This document shows positions 1 to 51,800 of a DNA stretch of 64,000 bases, in pieces; within the stretch, counting starts at the first letter, position 1, and the number at the start of each line of letters is the position of its first letter. The position numbers and the translations under genes were made by a program. This DNA is from Dysidea avara (Eukaryota; Porifera; Demospongiae; Dictyoceratida; Dysideidae), in the NCBI RefSeq assembly GCF_963678975.1, contig NC_089274.1, forward strand, positions 20,173,133 to 20,237,132. The letters run 5' to 3'. Below the pieces are notes generated by a model. That model saw nothing but the letters and a program-made list of their open reading frames with translations. It searched no databases and had not been told where the DNA came from.

Positions 1-2048
1 GATGCAAGACAATGAGAGCACTGTGGATATGCCATTTTTGTTAGTTGTGCTGCATCAGATTATTATTTTTAACACCAATACCTTAACTTTAAAATTAATA
101 ATTATTCTTTTATTCTTTTGTCTGTTTGCTATATTAGAACATTTAATAGTTGTGTTTCATACAAATACAAATCTGACTGTTTATTAAAGTAATGCATGCA
201 GACCACTCAGTAAACATAATTTATTACTATGGTTTTGACATGTGTGCACGAAACTACTGTACATCAAATATCTCACTCCTGAAACATATAAAATACCTAA
301 AGCCTCTGGGGGCACCCTCTACTTTATATACTACCCAGGTGATTTAAACTCTGCCAATTGGCTATGGCCTTTTCTCCTTGACAGAGAAACACACACATAC
401 AATAGTACACCACACAATGCATACATACACAATACAATTATAACAACAAAACTTACATTTAATATACATACTTAAAGTAAAACAAGAATCACCCCCTTTG
501 TCAAACCCTGGATCTGCCCCTGTATACAGTAGTAGACTAACCAAGAGCTGCATGTAGGGATCAGTAACAGTCATGAGTTCAGCTATTAACCTGAAGTAAA
601 TTATCACTGATGTATAAGAATGACATACAAAGGATCAAGCAAATTTATAATTTACAAAAAACTCCTAGCAAGTCACTCAGCTTAGCATTCCCATGGGTTG
701 ATGCTGCAGATGCAAGCTTTTATACTCAGTGAAGGATTCTTATAGTGCTACATGTGGTGACTGTTCTATTAGAGTATTTTACTGACTGCTTTATTAAAAT
801 ATATCTCATTCTTGTGTATAGAATATTTTTTATTGGGGGGGATGTGCTTATTTACCCCCTCTAGATTGGCCACTGGTATGATTTTTTGTTAAAGCCAAAA
901 TGTCTAAAGAACAAAATTTAAATTTCTTGTGTTAAAGTCATTATTATATTGTTGTTTCATAATGTTAACATGATTAATGCCTATAATTCTTACACATACT
1001 TATTAATTCTGTGATTATTCTAAATTATAAATTGCCACCTCCCTAGTGATACTATAAAAATGCTGTGCAATAGATTGTTCTGGATAAATGTTAGATTGTT
1101 GATTCTATACACCAAAATACAGTTTTGAAAGGAGAGAGTGATGGCAGAATCTTAGCTACATGCCACATTGACTAAATTTTCAACAGTAAAATTAATAGTT
1201 GAGAACAAACCAACAAAAGTCATATAACAAAGTACACATTCAAACCATCCTAAGCATAGAAACAGGAAAACTGTAACTACAACACTGTACAATGTGTATT
1301 ACTGTACCATACAACACTATACTATTGTATACACTATGGTATCAGTTTACTATGATGGGACAAGTTTAAGGATTTTTAAAAAGTCAGAAAGAGATGAGTG
1401 TAAATGTACTTTACTTTGATGTAACTATAGTTATACACATGCTGCACACTTATGATGATGTATAGGCATGAATCGTTGGAAGACAATTACAGCCATAAAA
1501 CTTGATCAGTTTATCAGCTCATTCTTTTCATTTAGGCGCATGTGCTTTCACCAGTACATCACCTTCCACTTGACCCATGTCCTTCCCACTGTTTACTCTA
1601 GAGTGTTAAAGTTCTTGGTAGTGTACAGATGTAGTTATGTACATAGTTAACAAGAACCCATAATAAGAGAGTATCATGAACCCTATAACGCATACGCAAA
1701 CCCTTATTATTGAGAAATGGATGATCCATCACAAATATTTGTCCATATAAGGAAGACGAATGCATTGACAAACAATAAACATTGCAACTGATGTGGATGA
1801 AATGCACTTATCACGATAAATGTTTACTATATTTCACAAACACTTACCCATGTTGTGACATCATTATAAGTAGCATTAATTGTGGCACCCAATTACATGC
1901 ATATTAGTTATTGAGTTTAATACTAAAGTTTAAGTATTCAGTGATGTGTCAAGCTGTACGTAAATATTAACATGAGTAGTTTCCTGCCTTGTCACTCATG
2001 TGTAGTTGGAGCAGTTAATAATGATGAATGATTAATAATTCATTCAAA

Positions 2049-2105
2049 ACAGCTGAAAAACAGCTTTAGCTGATGCTGTCTCCCTGTTTAAATAACAAGA
2101 AAAAT
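2049..2105. repeat. Dispersed repeat, copy 1
   Basis: A stretch starting CAGCTGAAAAACAGCTTTAG followed by TGATGCTGTCTCCCTGTT recurs at 5802-5858 with only a few differences. Both copies run into A-rich tails (AATAACAAGAAAAATA and AAAATAAATAAAAAAT). A shared head plus an A-rich 3' end is what a short retroposon end would look like, but I cannot assign a family. Confidence 0.6.
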
Positions 2106-2869
2106 ACTTACAGTATTTCAGTGAATTAATTACTGAATGATACTGATACAGAATATGATTGCCTACTCAGTGACACTGCTGGGCCACCTGTGTCCTACTT
2201 TTTAACAGGTACTGAAAGTCAGTACAGGCAAAGGAATCTGCATGCACCATGTGTCATGGGGCACTTGAAATCCCAGCCACTATGTGAGACATAAACAGTT
2301 GGTATTTGTTTCTCCTACTCCTTCTAATGGTAACAACACTCACACACTCATAAACACACACATAATCACATACAGTATGCAACATGACCATTATAATCAC
2401 ATCAGCCAAAGGTTTTACTTCGATGTATGTAGCTATGCATGTGTGTATTTTTAGTGTATTATAGTGAATGTGCCTGTTTATGTATGTATGCCCAATTGTG
2501 CCTTCCTGTTGTTTTCTTGAATAAGAAACTTTATTCACATTGTTCCTGGATACCCACTCATCAAAATGGGAACTTGGTGGAAGTAAATACAAGTGGTAAG
2601 ACATGGCCTAACTGGATGATTTTATCAAAATGTGTGTCATGCTATGAGGCGCATATAGAGCTCATGATCAGAACCTCAAGAGGATGATATAGCTGTCAGC
2701 TATGAAAACTTCAAGACCATGCACGGTCATCACCTATGAAGTTAACCATTTTAGGTTAGTTTCAATTATAACTAATTTATGACCTCGGTAAGGGTATGTA
2801 CTTCATTATAATTGAGAACATATTTTAATGGTCCTTCTTCAAGATAGCTGTATATATTAATCAAATTTT

Positions 2870-3200
2870 ACCACAGTAAGGAGTAAGAAACAAAAGCCAT
2901 ATATCACCAACAAGATGTTTCAAACACATTCAAAGTAGCAAAACATGAACTCAAACTATAATGGATATTACCATACAATACTGCCTGCATTACGTATAAT
3001 GAGACAAAGCTTCTGAGAATGTGAATTGCTCACATTTTCAGAAGCCTTGTGCTACTATATTTAGTGCAGTGTTTGGTTACTGTATTCCATCTTGCTTGAG
3101 AATAGAAACCCTTTGGATATAAGGAGCTAGTGTATATGCCTTTTAGCATTCACATGTAGCAACAAGATAGTTACTATTTGTATCAACAGCTGTGGGATAC
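2870..3200. repeat. Diverged dispersed repeat paired with 20380-20600
   Basis: Several blocks recur in the same order at 20380-20600: AAAAGCCATA, a TGGATAT.ACAATAC block, ACAAAGCTTCTGAGAATGT and AAGATAGTTACT.TTT. Divergence and indels are high, so this is an old repeat. The first copy also contains a small hairpin (CTTCTGAGAATGTGA with CACATTTTCAGAAG, 3010-3045). Confidence 0.5.
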
Positions 3201-3440
3201 ACTAGCATTCAAGGAATAAATACAAGAACAATAAACACAAAAAAAACAAAAAAAAAACAACTGATAATACAAATGCTTAAAAGAAGATTTAAAAAGCAAC
3301 AAATGATCAAGACCAACTAATGTGTAGGGTATAAATTGTTCCAAATTACCATTCCACAATAATAAAAACTATTTTTCCAGTTCCGTAGTTATTAAATGTC
3401 TGAAGTAATTGTATGTTGTCATCCAGCTGGCCCATCATGC

Positions 3441-3546
3441 TATCAAGAGTTCATAATATAATTAAGAACTCTTGAGCCTTTTTTAAAAGCCTTTTTTATG
3501 AACTCTTGAGCCTTTTTTTAAAAGCCATTATTATGAACTCTTGAGC
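3441..3546. repeat. Short tandem repeat with an inverted partial copy
   Basis: About two and a half copies of a 34-35 bp unit, ATGAACTCTTGAGCC followed by T-rich and AAAAGCC sequence, start at 3464, 3498 and 3533. An inverted partial unit (CAAGAGTTCATAAT) lies just upstream at 3444-3457. It is non-coding. Confidence 0.75.
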
Positions 3547-5801
3547 TGTAAATTGTACAGCATGTGATGTTGTAGACCAAGATGTAATTGTAGTTGACAT
3601 CATAATGACAAGTTATTGTAGTTATGGTTACCTTTGTTGTTGCGTGACACTATTTGGTTAACATATTTTGCTTCCTTATATATACATGTGATAACTTTAT
3701 TTATTTCTTAATAACAAGAGACTGTAGTGTTTATTATAGGGTTTACTCAAGTCAGATACTTTTCTATTGTGGGTTGTTTATGCACATATTCATACCAGGA
3801 GAGATAATGTTTATCATACATGATAAGCACTTGTCATATATGCATGTCAAATGTTTAGGAGTCATCATGACACATAATGACATAGTCACATGTAAGTCGG
3901 TTCCCTTAACTTCTTATGACAGGGTTTAATTATAGTACCACCATTGTCCATTTGAGGACATGTTAAGCTGTGAATATTGAACTAACAGTTTCTATATGTT
4001 ATGATGACACACATTCGGGTGGCTAAATAAAATCACTCTCCTGTACTCAGTTCCATTAATTTCATGAAAAAATGCTAATTCTGTTGTCAATTCAATAATT
4101 ATGTGGAATTACGCAGAATACTCACAAACTGGATCATTTATGTAGAAATAAGTTGAGGTCATTCTGTAAAAGAGCTAGTACATCTGTAGAGTTGATATTA
4201 ATTGACAGCAAGTCCCTTGTGCTAACACATTCTCTGCAACTGTGTCCTCAAGCCCTACAATATCTTGCCCACCCTTGTCAAATGGTTATGCATTCTTTTG
4301 TGTTACAATGTCCTTACCCTCAAACATGACCACCAGTGTGGGAGAGAATACCAAAGAAATGAACATGTGTTTATTATAGGAGCATTATACAATGTGTTTA
4401 TCATACATCACAAACTAGAGACATATTACAGTGGTATAGTGGTAGTATGCTCACATGTGATCATACAAGATTGATTAAATCAGCAGGATGTTCTCTATGC
4501 AAAAAAAAAATTACCACCTATAGACATGTGCATTTTGATGTAATGCTCCATACTGTGATGGGACATACACTATTCATGAAAACTACCATATGCATGGCAG
4601 TGTCCCCTGTACACATTAAACAAAGAAGGTATTATTTGTTTTTGATAGAAATAATGTTGGTATTCATCAGTTTTTATAATCATAGGGCAGGGGTGTCATT
4701 ATTAAACTTGACCACCACTTTTAATTGTACAACTTTTTAAGTCTGGACCTTTTAAAAAAAAAGGCTTTTACAGATTTGACTGATTTGGCAGGAATAATTT
4801 GTAATTTGTTGATTTAGACTACATCAACTATTATGATTTTTCTGAACGGCTTTTGTCACTCCTGTATGTAGTATTTGCCATTTCTGACGAAGCTGTTGAC
4901 ATTTATAAACCGGCATTATATACTCACGCCAATGACTATGTTTTAGTTGTACTAGTGGTTGGGCGCAGTAGTTGGTAAGACCATGACATGAACTAGGCTA
5001 GCTAGTTGATCAGTATACTATATTGAGACTAAACAACACCACACTAGAAGATATGTTCTACTTCATCAACACCATCATTGTATCCCATAACAGTAACCAT
5101 GTATGGTATAAGCTATACAGGAAACAAGATATTATAAACATCACATGCACATGCAGCAAAGGATGTAATACTTTGCTGAATATTTACTATTGTCTAATAC
5201 TTTGAGTCAGTTTTGTTGACCAAGTACTAAAGCACAACACTGTAACTAATGTGGGTGAACATCCTGAAGATACACATAACTACATCCTCATATTAATTAG
5301 GAGTGTAATCATATACCACAAGCACTAACCCAAATGATGTTGTCATGATACATTTATAAATAGTAACATATGATAGCTTACTAGGTTATGCTTAACCTTC
5401 ATACCCGCTCAGCCTCCTCCACCATATTTTATTACATAAATTTGTTGATGAATTCAAAGTAATAGCTATATCACTGAAAAGTGAACCTGTGTTAACCCCT
5501 ACCACAATTCCTATCAAAATATTTTATTTAAGCAAGTCCATACTGGATGTATAGTGTGGTTAAAACAGCATTCCATTTTGCAAGTAAATAGATAAATAAA
5601 TGACATTATGAAGGAATTTCAATATTCATATTAGACCATCAACTATACACCTTTACTAATTTCACAATTGTGATTATAGCAGTAGGCATAGCACAGGGAG
5701 TAGCCATGTTCTGGAACAGAGGAGTGTTTTGTCATTATTTACTCTTTTGTTTGTGTTTTGTCACTATTTTTATTTAGGTGTGTTTACATGGTTGCCCAGG
5801 A

Positions 5802-5858
5802 CACAGCTGAAAAACAGCTTTAGCTGATGCTATCTCCCTGTTAAAATAAATAAAAAAT
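5802..5858. repeat. Dispersed repeat, copy 2
   Basis: Second copy of the repeat at 2049-2105, same orientation, with CTATCTCCC in place of CTGTCTCCC and an A-rich tail. Confidence 0.6.
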
Positions 5859-6500
5859 ATATTGATGTCTTTATCTGTTTCATTAGTTATCCAATAGATT
5901 GTCTTCAGTGATCATAACTGACCACTGTAGGATTTGCCTGCACAAGACTTGAGTGCCTGGTGCACAGGCATCCCAGTGCTGGTTCACTGGGTGGCAATAG
6001 TTGTTTTTCACAGCTGCTGGAGGCTTTGCCTTGTGTGCATGTTTTCACTCCATTATAGCTAGGTTGTATAGTTACTAGTGCATGAATAGTAAAGTCCTCT
6101 CCATGCAATGTTGACCAATTATTAGAGACTGCTGACTGAATGCCATAAGAAAGTAACATGATGAGTCTCTAAAACCCATCAATGTACGTGTTTTATATAT
6201 GACACACATTCTGTGTGTAGGTGCTTTTATTAGTGTAATGACAAATATTTATACTTATACTGTGAAATTTAGCATGGTGCGTACAAAGTACACTCAACTG
6301 CAAGGAAACAATAAAGTGCAACGGTGTTTGGTTTGTACTGTATACTGTGTATGTAACTTATTGATTGGCTGGATCTAACTGTATTATGTTTAGTACTGTG
6401 AAATATCAAGCACCACCAGCACCTTTTGTTTTGTATCATTATTATGGTATCCATATATGGATTGATAAAATCTACACAGACTAGTGTAAAAAATAATTTT

Positions 6501-6955
6501 TAAAAATTGGAAAAAGACAAATAATGGTCAAACAAGTCAGCAGCATGTCAAATGCTTTAAGGCCTAACACTTGAAATTGTCACACACAGATCTCTATTTG
6601 GACCCAACGGATATATGGTAGCTAGAGACTGAGGGGAAATACTATAGTTATCATAAATCAGGAGCAGATAAATAGCTACTGAGAATGTTTCTGTATAGCT
6701 ACCATGACTTTTAGACATGGAAAAAGCAGCTACACATGTATTATTCTTAGCAAGGGTTGTGCAGCAGCAATTTCAGCATACTTTTCTAAATATGTATCAC
6801 TATCAATGGTATGTACCATATACATTGAGTCCGTATAGAGATCTTTGTGGAACAATTTCAAGTGTCAGGCTTTAAAGCATTTGACATCTTTAACATGCTG
6901 ACTTGTTTAACTCTTTGTTTTTTTCCGAGCAATCTCTATTTTCCATATTTTTAAT
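6501..6955. mobile_element. MITE-like element with ~100-bp terminal inverted repeats
   Basis: The left arm (6501-6607) and right arm (6827-6955) are imperfect reverse complements over about 100 bases. They share ACAAGTCAGCA, GTCAAATGCTTTAA, ACACTTGAAATTGT and AGATCTCTAT in matching order. The centre carries no coding sequence. This is the structure of a non-autonomous foldback or MITE element. It ends only about 55 bp from the stop codon of the ROCO gene, so it may lie in or near that gene's 3' UTR. No clear target duplication was found. Confidence 0.75.
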
Positions 6956-7009
6956 TTTTTAACTGGTACATACCAGCTGTATTAATATATTAAATTAATA
7001 ATCCATTAG

Positions 7010-17771
<10,762 letters not shown>

Positions 17772-17851
17772 CACTCCTCACAGATAATAAACAAACTCCG
17801 CGCCCCTCTATTATCTCTGACAAAACCTGAATGCCGGTTTCCGAAAGAAAT

Positions 17852-17859
17852 TGACGTCA
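17852..17859. promoter_or_regulatory. Palindromic CRE-like site upstream of the ROCO start
   Basis: TGACGTCA, the consensus binding palindrome of CREB/ATF bZIP factors, lies 81 bases upstream of the proposed ROCO start codon. The surrounding 17740-17900 is locally GC-richer than the window. A role in transcription is inferred from position only. Confidence 0.4.
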
Positions 17860-17906
17860 CCCTGTGCTGTAGATTGCCACACCCATAACCATTTATGGTC
17901 GCAAAT

Positions 17907-18054
17907 AGTTTGGCGCCGCCCGCCCCTTCGCAAAAAAGGGTTGATCATGAACTGCAGTTCATTCGCAAAAAAAAATCATGCTTCAACCTAGTCTGGCGGC
18001 GCCCGTAGGCCTCTTTTGCGAAGGGGTGGGCTAGGGGCGGGCGCTGCCAGACTA
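17907..18054. mobile_element. GC-rich foldback element, nested inverted repeats
   Basis: The inner element (17989-18054) begins TAGTCTGGCGGCGCCCG and ends CGGGCGCTGCCAGACTA, near-perfect inverted ends around a CTTTTGCGAAGGGG core. A related left copy, TAGTTTGGCGCCGCCCG then CCCCTTCGCAAAAAAGG, starts at 17907 in the orientation that pairs with the right end. The result is a nested hairpin about 140-280 bp upstream of the ROCO start codon. Confidence 0.7.
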
Positions 18055-19265
18055 ATCATAGATATGGCTCAACCTTGAAAATTATTATTCTCCTTTTATA
18101 TTAGCTATGCAAGATCAAGCAACAACAAAGTATAGCTAAATAAGGTGTCTAGCACCGCTAGCATAAAATATATAAAAATTTAATGGGGTGGAAAGGATAC
18201 GAGTTAAAAAGTATTATGTAATGGACAAAAATTTACAAATCAACGATTAATAGTAAAATAGTTGGTAGGAGCAAAGGTTTAGAGGATAGCTATAGAGACA
18301 GTAGCTAATAAGTAGCTTGATGAGTGGTTAAAAAATATATTGTTATTGCTGAAATGATCTCAAATAATTCCTCCCGATTGATGGAAGGGAATGCGATAGA
18401 TCAATTACTGTATGGTATACTATTCCACAGTCTGGGTAGCTATAGCTACTGTTTGTAGCTAGATCCTAACTTGTGTCTAAGCTTAGCTATATCTGGTATG
18501 ACCATGCAGAAGAAGATTTCACATAGCTAGCTAAATTAAGGTGTTAAAACTTCTGTGTTGGAAGATTTTCAGTTATTAAATACATGATATCGGTAGGTCG
18601 TAAACATAGTCTTACTTTATGGTTGCTGGTGTAATCATGCATGTAAAATATACTTAGATATACCACTTTAACACCTCAGATCAAAGGAAACTACACGGTT
18701 ATATTTCATATATTACCCTGACCACAACTACCTTTGATGCTGAGGCAGTTACGAAACATCAGTTCCCTTTGATTGTTTATATAGAGCTGCTTAAAATTTG
18801 CATTGTGGGTTTGAATAGAGCTGCTTAAAGTTTTGCATTGTGGGTTTGACTCTAACATGTTGGTTTAGTTAAGGGCATTGTTGTGAAACAAAAAGAATTG
18901 AGTGAGTCAGCATTGCATAGTTCAGTTACTAGGTATCACTAATAATCATTTTTGCAATGTGGGGATTGTTTTTCTACACAGTACGTATCAAATGCATGAA
19001 GACATGCCTCAAACATTTCCAACCTATATAGCTATATGTCTAAGTGTTTATTTTAGTACCTTAGCTTACTTTATTCATCCACAAAGTGGTTATTTGGTTT
19101 AAAATGGTATCACTACAACCATTGAAACCCACATTCATTTCTTTTTGTGCCCATAATTTAAACCCACAATCGATGTTTGCAAACCTCTGTATAAAAGTAA
19201 TGTGGTGAATGCAGATTTGTCTTCCTTCACCTATTAGGTGAGCATACTGCAGTGTTATATATTAT

Positions 19266-19356
19266 TTATACCATGGCCACTCAGGATTTGCCCGATATAA
19301 TTATATGCTCACGCCCTCAGCATATATATGGCATATCCCTCGTGGCCATGGTATAA
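19266..19356. mobile_element. 91-bp foldback element
   Basis: The ends TTATACCATGGCCAC (19266-19280) and GTGGCCATGGTATAA (19342-19356) are perfect inverted repeats. A second inner pair (TATGCTC...CAGCATA) lies between them. This looks like a miniature foldback transposon and has no coding capacity. Confidence 0.75.
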
Positions 19357-20379
19357 CTATTTGCTTCTGTACTGGTAGCTAACCTCTAATGTCAGGACTG
19401 TGCCTTAGGTCAAGTATAAAATAAAGACAGTGGTAGCTACAAGACATTAAAATTGTACAATTGATTTGATTTCTGCTTTACATGGAGTGGCTACACTTGC
19501 TCAGACAGACAGCTATACATGTTGACTAGCACTGGTGTGTGAAATTCTCAGTATGTCGGCAGTTGTTCTTACACTCAGTGCCAATAATTTTAGTCATGTC
19601 TTGTGATGAATGTGTATGTTGTCTAGTTGACTCTGAGTACATGCAAAGACTTTTTTGCAGCAGGACAATGAATGCTCTCAATGTTCATACAATTCTATAT
19701 AAGTGGGTAGCTATAATGAGGACTATTGTCATTGTATATTATCACTATAAACCAGTGTTGCATGCATGATGCAATCAGCTTGTTACTACTCAAGTTTGGG
19801 TGATCCAAAACTCACACACGTCATACATTCCTTAATGACACTATTGATAGGACACCAATAGTTACACTAACCCCTCATTAGCCACAAACGATCAGTTAAC
19901 CAAATATTTCTAAAATCCTTTCAATGGCAGTGTAAATCTGTCAATCAGTGTAACTGTAAGTATATGTGGCACTTCAATCAACAACATATACCTAATTTTA
20001 CATGAAGACAATGTGATAAATTATAGCCATGCATGCAGTATTTATTATGTATGTACATTGCACACATGTCATGCAGTAGAATATCGTGTAATGCTGTTAT
20101 ACGCATACACGCATAAAGTGAGTTTCTTCTGGCTCAGTTGTATTCCATTAAACACTAAAACTACTGTGCTGTAGTATGCCATAGCAACAGAGTTAACATA
20201 GACACTACTGAGATGAATTCACCAGTCACTTGATGGTGGTAGTACATTTCATGTGATCAACTTTCATATTATTGAGTGGGCAAGAGTTTGTCATGCTTAA
20301 ATGTTTTGAGAAGCTGATACAATGTATACTTAGTATATATTGTGTAATTATAGAGCAAATGTCAGGTGAAAGTGGTTTA

Positions 20380-20600
20380 GAGTAACCATGTAGCTGTGAA
20401 GAAATAAAAGCCATACATATCAAAAGGAAATGTCGACTATTCAAAGTATATAGAAACAGGAAGACATAAACTATAACTGTACAATGGATATCACAATACT
20501 ACATTATAATGGAACAAAGCTTCTGAGAATGTAAAGTAACCACTATTTGGCATGTAAACAGCAATAAGATAGTTACTGTTTATGGTAGCTATGATATTTT
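20380..20600. repeat. Diverged dispersed repeat, copy 2
   Basis: Partner of 2870-3200, sharing ACAAAGCTTCTGAGAATGT and the following blocks in order. Confidence 0.5.
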
Positions 20601-20972
20601 GATACATGTCAATTCCTATATTATTGTTCAGGACACAGCTGACAAGCCATAATATTATGGTTACTACACTGACATACTGTACAGGTGTTATTATGGCACA
20701 CATTCAGGCTATGAGACTACCGTATACATCATACAAATTTTTGAGGGACATAATTTTTGTGGATCGACATATTTAAGGATTTTCTCGGTTTTATTTTCAA
20801 TGATCGCTCTTTTTTCACTGTGTTTACCTATTAGAAAACATAGAGATAATCATGTTTTGAGCATGAATGACATTCCAAGTAAACTATATCATCATCTATA
20901 CCATAATAGTTTAGTAGTTGAGAACATATATTTACAATCAATACAAAATACATTTATACGGTAAGTGATAAG

Positions 20973-48800
<27,828 letters not shown>

Positions 48801-48858
48801 CTCCCCTCTTTCAATTCCAGCTCCGTATTTCGTTCAGTCCGTAAAACAGCCAGTGTCA
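48801..48858. promoter_or_regulatory. 58-bp interval between divergent start codons
   Basis: Only 58 bases separate the start codon of the KIAA0319-like gene (minus) from that of the REC114 homologue (plus). No TATA box is visible in this gap. Either a shared bidirectional promoter lies here, or each transcript starts inside the other's 5' region so that their 5' ends overlap. Confidence 0.6.
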
Positions 48859-51800
48859 ATGGATACGGGAACAGGGGCAGCTAGCGCCACCAAGTCTCTG
48901 ACGGTGCTGAATAGTTGGAACGTGGAGAAGTACGCTAGATTTGTGAACGAACCATCCTCTGCATCTTTAGTGCCACAGAACAGCAAAACCGGCTCTTGGA
49001 AGGTGAGGCTGTGTGTACTAGTAATATTACGGAGATTTACGGATACCAATTCTAGCTGTATTCCAGCAGCCCAAGTGGACAGATTAAATTGTCACTACTA
49101 GAGAGCAGCCATTTGATGATATACAATGGAGCAGTGATATATGTGTGTATGTTTTGAATGTGTGCAGTTACTGGCATCTTTTGATGTAGGAGAGCTTCTC
49201 ACTGTGGAATGCCAAGAAGTGGATGAAAGGTATCACTAAAGGTGACAGTATTCTCTTCATACATAAGATAAACGTGTGTGTAGTGTAATAATGTATGATG
49301 CTGTCACTTGGAACCATTCTAGGTGGAGTCTCGACGGTTTAGGATCAAGTTAGCACCTGACAGTGGTGTCAGCTCCCTGGAGATGTGTCATCAGTGTCGC
49401 ACGATGCTTTCCACGTTTATCACATTTAAAGAAATATCCAACACTACACTAGACAGCTCCTTCACAGAGTGTTCCCAGTCAATGTTGGCTGAGAGTAGCC
49501 AGTCACAACTAACAGCTACATGTCCATCACCTCCAATGGAAACTGGTGGTAGTCAGCTGATAGATACTAGGGAGACCACATCTCATGAGCAATCTTCTCT
49601 ACTTGTTGATACCAACTCTCTTGCAAAGGTACGAGTTTATTGCTCTAGGTGAAACTCGCTTACAGAATTATATTGACACCAAAAACAAGCATTCACATTG
49701 TATTGAAGTATGGGAAAATAGAAGACAACAGTTGTAAATGGATAACAACACTGCCTTATTTTGATTATCATCAAATAGGTTTTATCTCAGATAGGCTAGC
49801 TAATTTTCTAGGTTAATACGTGCTTTGCAAAGCACACACTTTGTTAAATATCCGTCTAAAATTCAAACCTAGAAGGTCTATTTATTTATTATTATTAATG
49901 CTTTACAGCACAAGTGCTGAAGGTCTGTAGGACACCTGGTCCTACAGCCTGCTCAAAGACTTTAGTCTAATTTTTAAAAAAAAATTCTCAGAAGATATCC
50001 AACTTGAGTCTTAGAATGTATTATATGTCCTTCAACTATACCAACTATGCAAATGAGCCGTTTACTGGAGTTTCATTCTTTTCCTCTTAGTGGAATAAAT
50101 ACTAAAACTTCTTGATGTCCCCCCTAACAGTGTCTCATATGATCCTGTGTACATAAATAACTGGTTGTTTGCAGTAGATGTCAATTGGAGTGTTGTGATG
50201 GTGTATCACAATGCAATGCAGCTGTTGGCATGTTTGCATATCAATATTATGATTTCACAGACACAGAGATATGAAGGTCTTGGCTTTCAGTGCACCTAGT
50301 CTCTATGCAAGCATCACAATGGAGTTATAGGTTATAGCTTTTACTATACAATGAAAGGTTTTTTTTTTGATTTGCTACAGTTTCTCACTAACAACACGTC
50401 ACAAGACTCACAATTAATATCCTTGCATACAATTGACTGTTCTATTAGAATAGTCTGTATTATTTAATTTATTAGAGTTAAGTGAATAGTTGATTATCAA
50501 ACATGGAGGAAAGGATGTTTTTGTGCAACTGAAAGTACGTGAATTCAAACAGTCATTCGTTTAAATGCAGGGTTTTTATCAATTATTCTAATAGAGCATA
50601 AACTTGTTGACAAATACTCTAATTAAACAGTCTTGGAATTCAGTTAATCGACATTCGGATAATTGTCTTTTCACTGTTCATAATATCACTCCTCAGGAGC
50701 GCATCAAATCTTATGGACAAATTGTCCAATGCACTCCTGCTATCATGTACTCCTGATATCATGTACTTCTTGATAACTTGTAATATGTTGTGTCACTCAA
50801 GCCTGAAGTGTTGACTTCTGTATGTTTTTTAAGTACTGTGTGTAACTTAAGGAAATTTTCTAAAAGGAGGACCATTTTTGGTGAACATTAAGGATTCAGT
50901 GATTATCCTGGAATAAATATGGGAATAATAGACATTATACTGGCACTTTTACTTTAGAAGTGAGAAAATTAGCCATGCACATTTTGGGTACAAAAGATCA
51001 AGACACTCTAGAAACATTATTAGAAATGTCATGGGGTGATGGTTACCTACCCTTTCAATGAAATACTCTAATATAGCAACCAACTAAAGCATGGGAAGGC
51101 TAAGGCATTAATGTTATGGCATTATTGACAAAAGATGGTGGCAAGTATTTCTGGTGATAATAGGCTACTGCTCAAAAGCACAATGCTCATTTTTTTATGA
51201 GGGCTCTAACGATCAATACAGTAGTCAAGCACCCCAATAGAACAGTCCCTGAATCAACCTACAGCTTGTACTTGAGAACGTAAACATTAGCAATAGGTCT
51301 AGAACACTAATAAAAAGATGAAAAATTTTAATTTCCTTGGAAGGATTCCCCAACTGACCCCTGGTGTAAAGCTGCGTATAAAAGTTTTCACACTGACTAC
51401 CTTACGTTGGCATAGTTACATGTACATATCATCTTTACTAAAGACTGGCTTTCAATAATACATGAGCTGTGTCCGCTAAACCCTTTGCATGCATCTTATG
51501 CCTACTAGTGTTGTTTTAAAATACTTTTACTAGTACAAAGTCAGTGTTCCTGATAACAGTCGGATAACAGTCGGACAACAGTCGGACAACAGTCGGACAA
51601 TAGTCGGACAATGGACAATTTCCAAACAAATTAGCCAATGTCTGACCATAATTGTATTTGGCAGGACACAATGTCCTATCAAAGGAGCCCAAAAAGCCCA
51701 GGGTGTGCATATTTGGTTTACTGTTTACTTTACTACTAATAGCTGTCTCTTGGTTGCTAGGAGATTAAACATTCAAGCCATCCAAAAGAGTGACCACTAA

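Larger units (their letters stand above)
1..6480. other. Non-coding region, no gene recognised
   Basis: I find no stretch on either strand with conserved protein motifs or a phase-consistent exon chain. Open frames are short and compositionally like the surrounding AT-rich DNA. The region holds dispersed repeats (listed separately) and single copies of the short motif described at 61697-61916, for example at 758-776. Near 480-530 lies a fragment resembling the G-rich repeat at 13107-13370. An exon of a gene lying mostly to the left cannot be excluded. Confidence 0.5.
18055..20972. other. Intergenic region between the ROCO and KIAA0319-like genes
   Basis: This lies between the 5' end of the ROCO gene and the 3' end of the KIAA0319-like gene. 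I see no exon chain and no conserved protein motif. It contains a short direct duplication (ATAGAGCTGCTTAAA...TTGCATTGTGGGTTTGA) at about 18780-18850, the foldback at 19266-19356 and the diverged repeat at 20380-20600. Confidence 0.55.

Noticed and set aside
4431..4490. Sequence GTGGTATAGTGGTAGTATG resembling the D-arm of a tRNA gene
   Set aside because: No matching B box, anticodon stem or acceptor stem follows, so neither a functional tRNA nor a clear SINE is supported.
50386..50450. Possible REC114 exon after a TTTGCTACAG acceptor-like site
   Set aside because: The peptide shows no REC114 similarity and runs into the MITE terminal motif.
51555..51609. Regular 11-bp repeats considered as a CRISPR-like array
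   Set aside because: The repeats are contiguous with no spacers, in an animal intron. This is a simple minisatellite.
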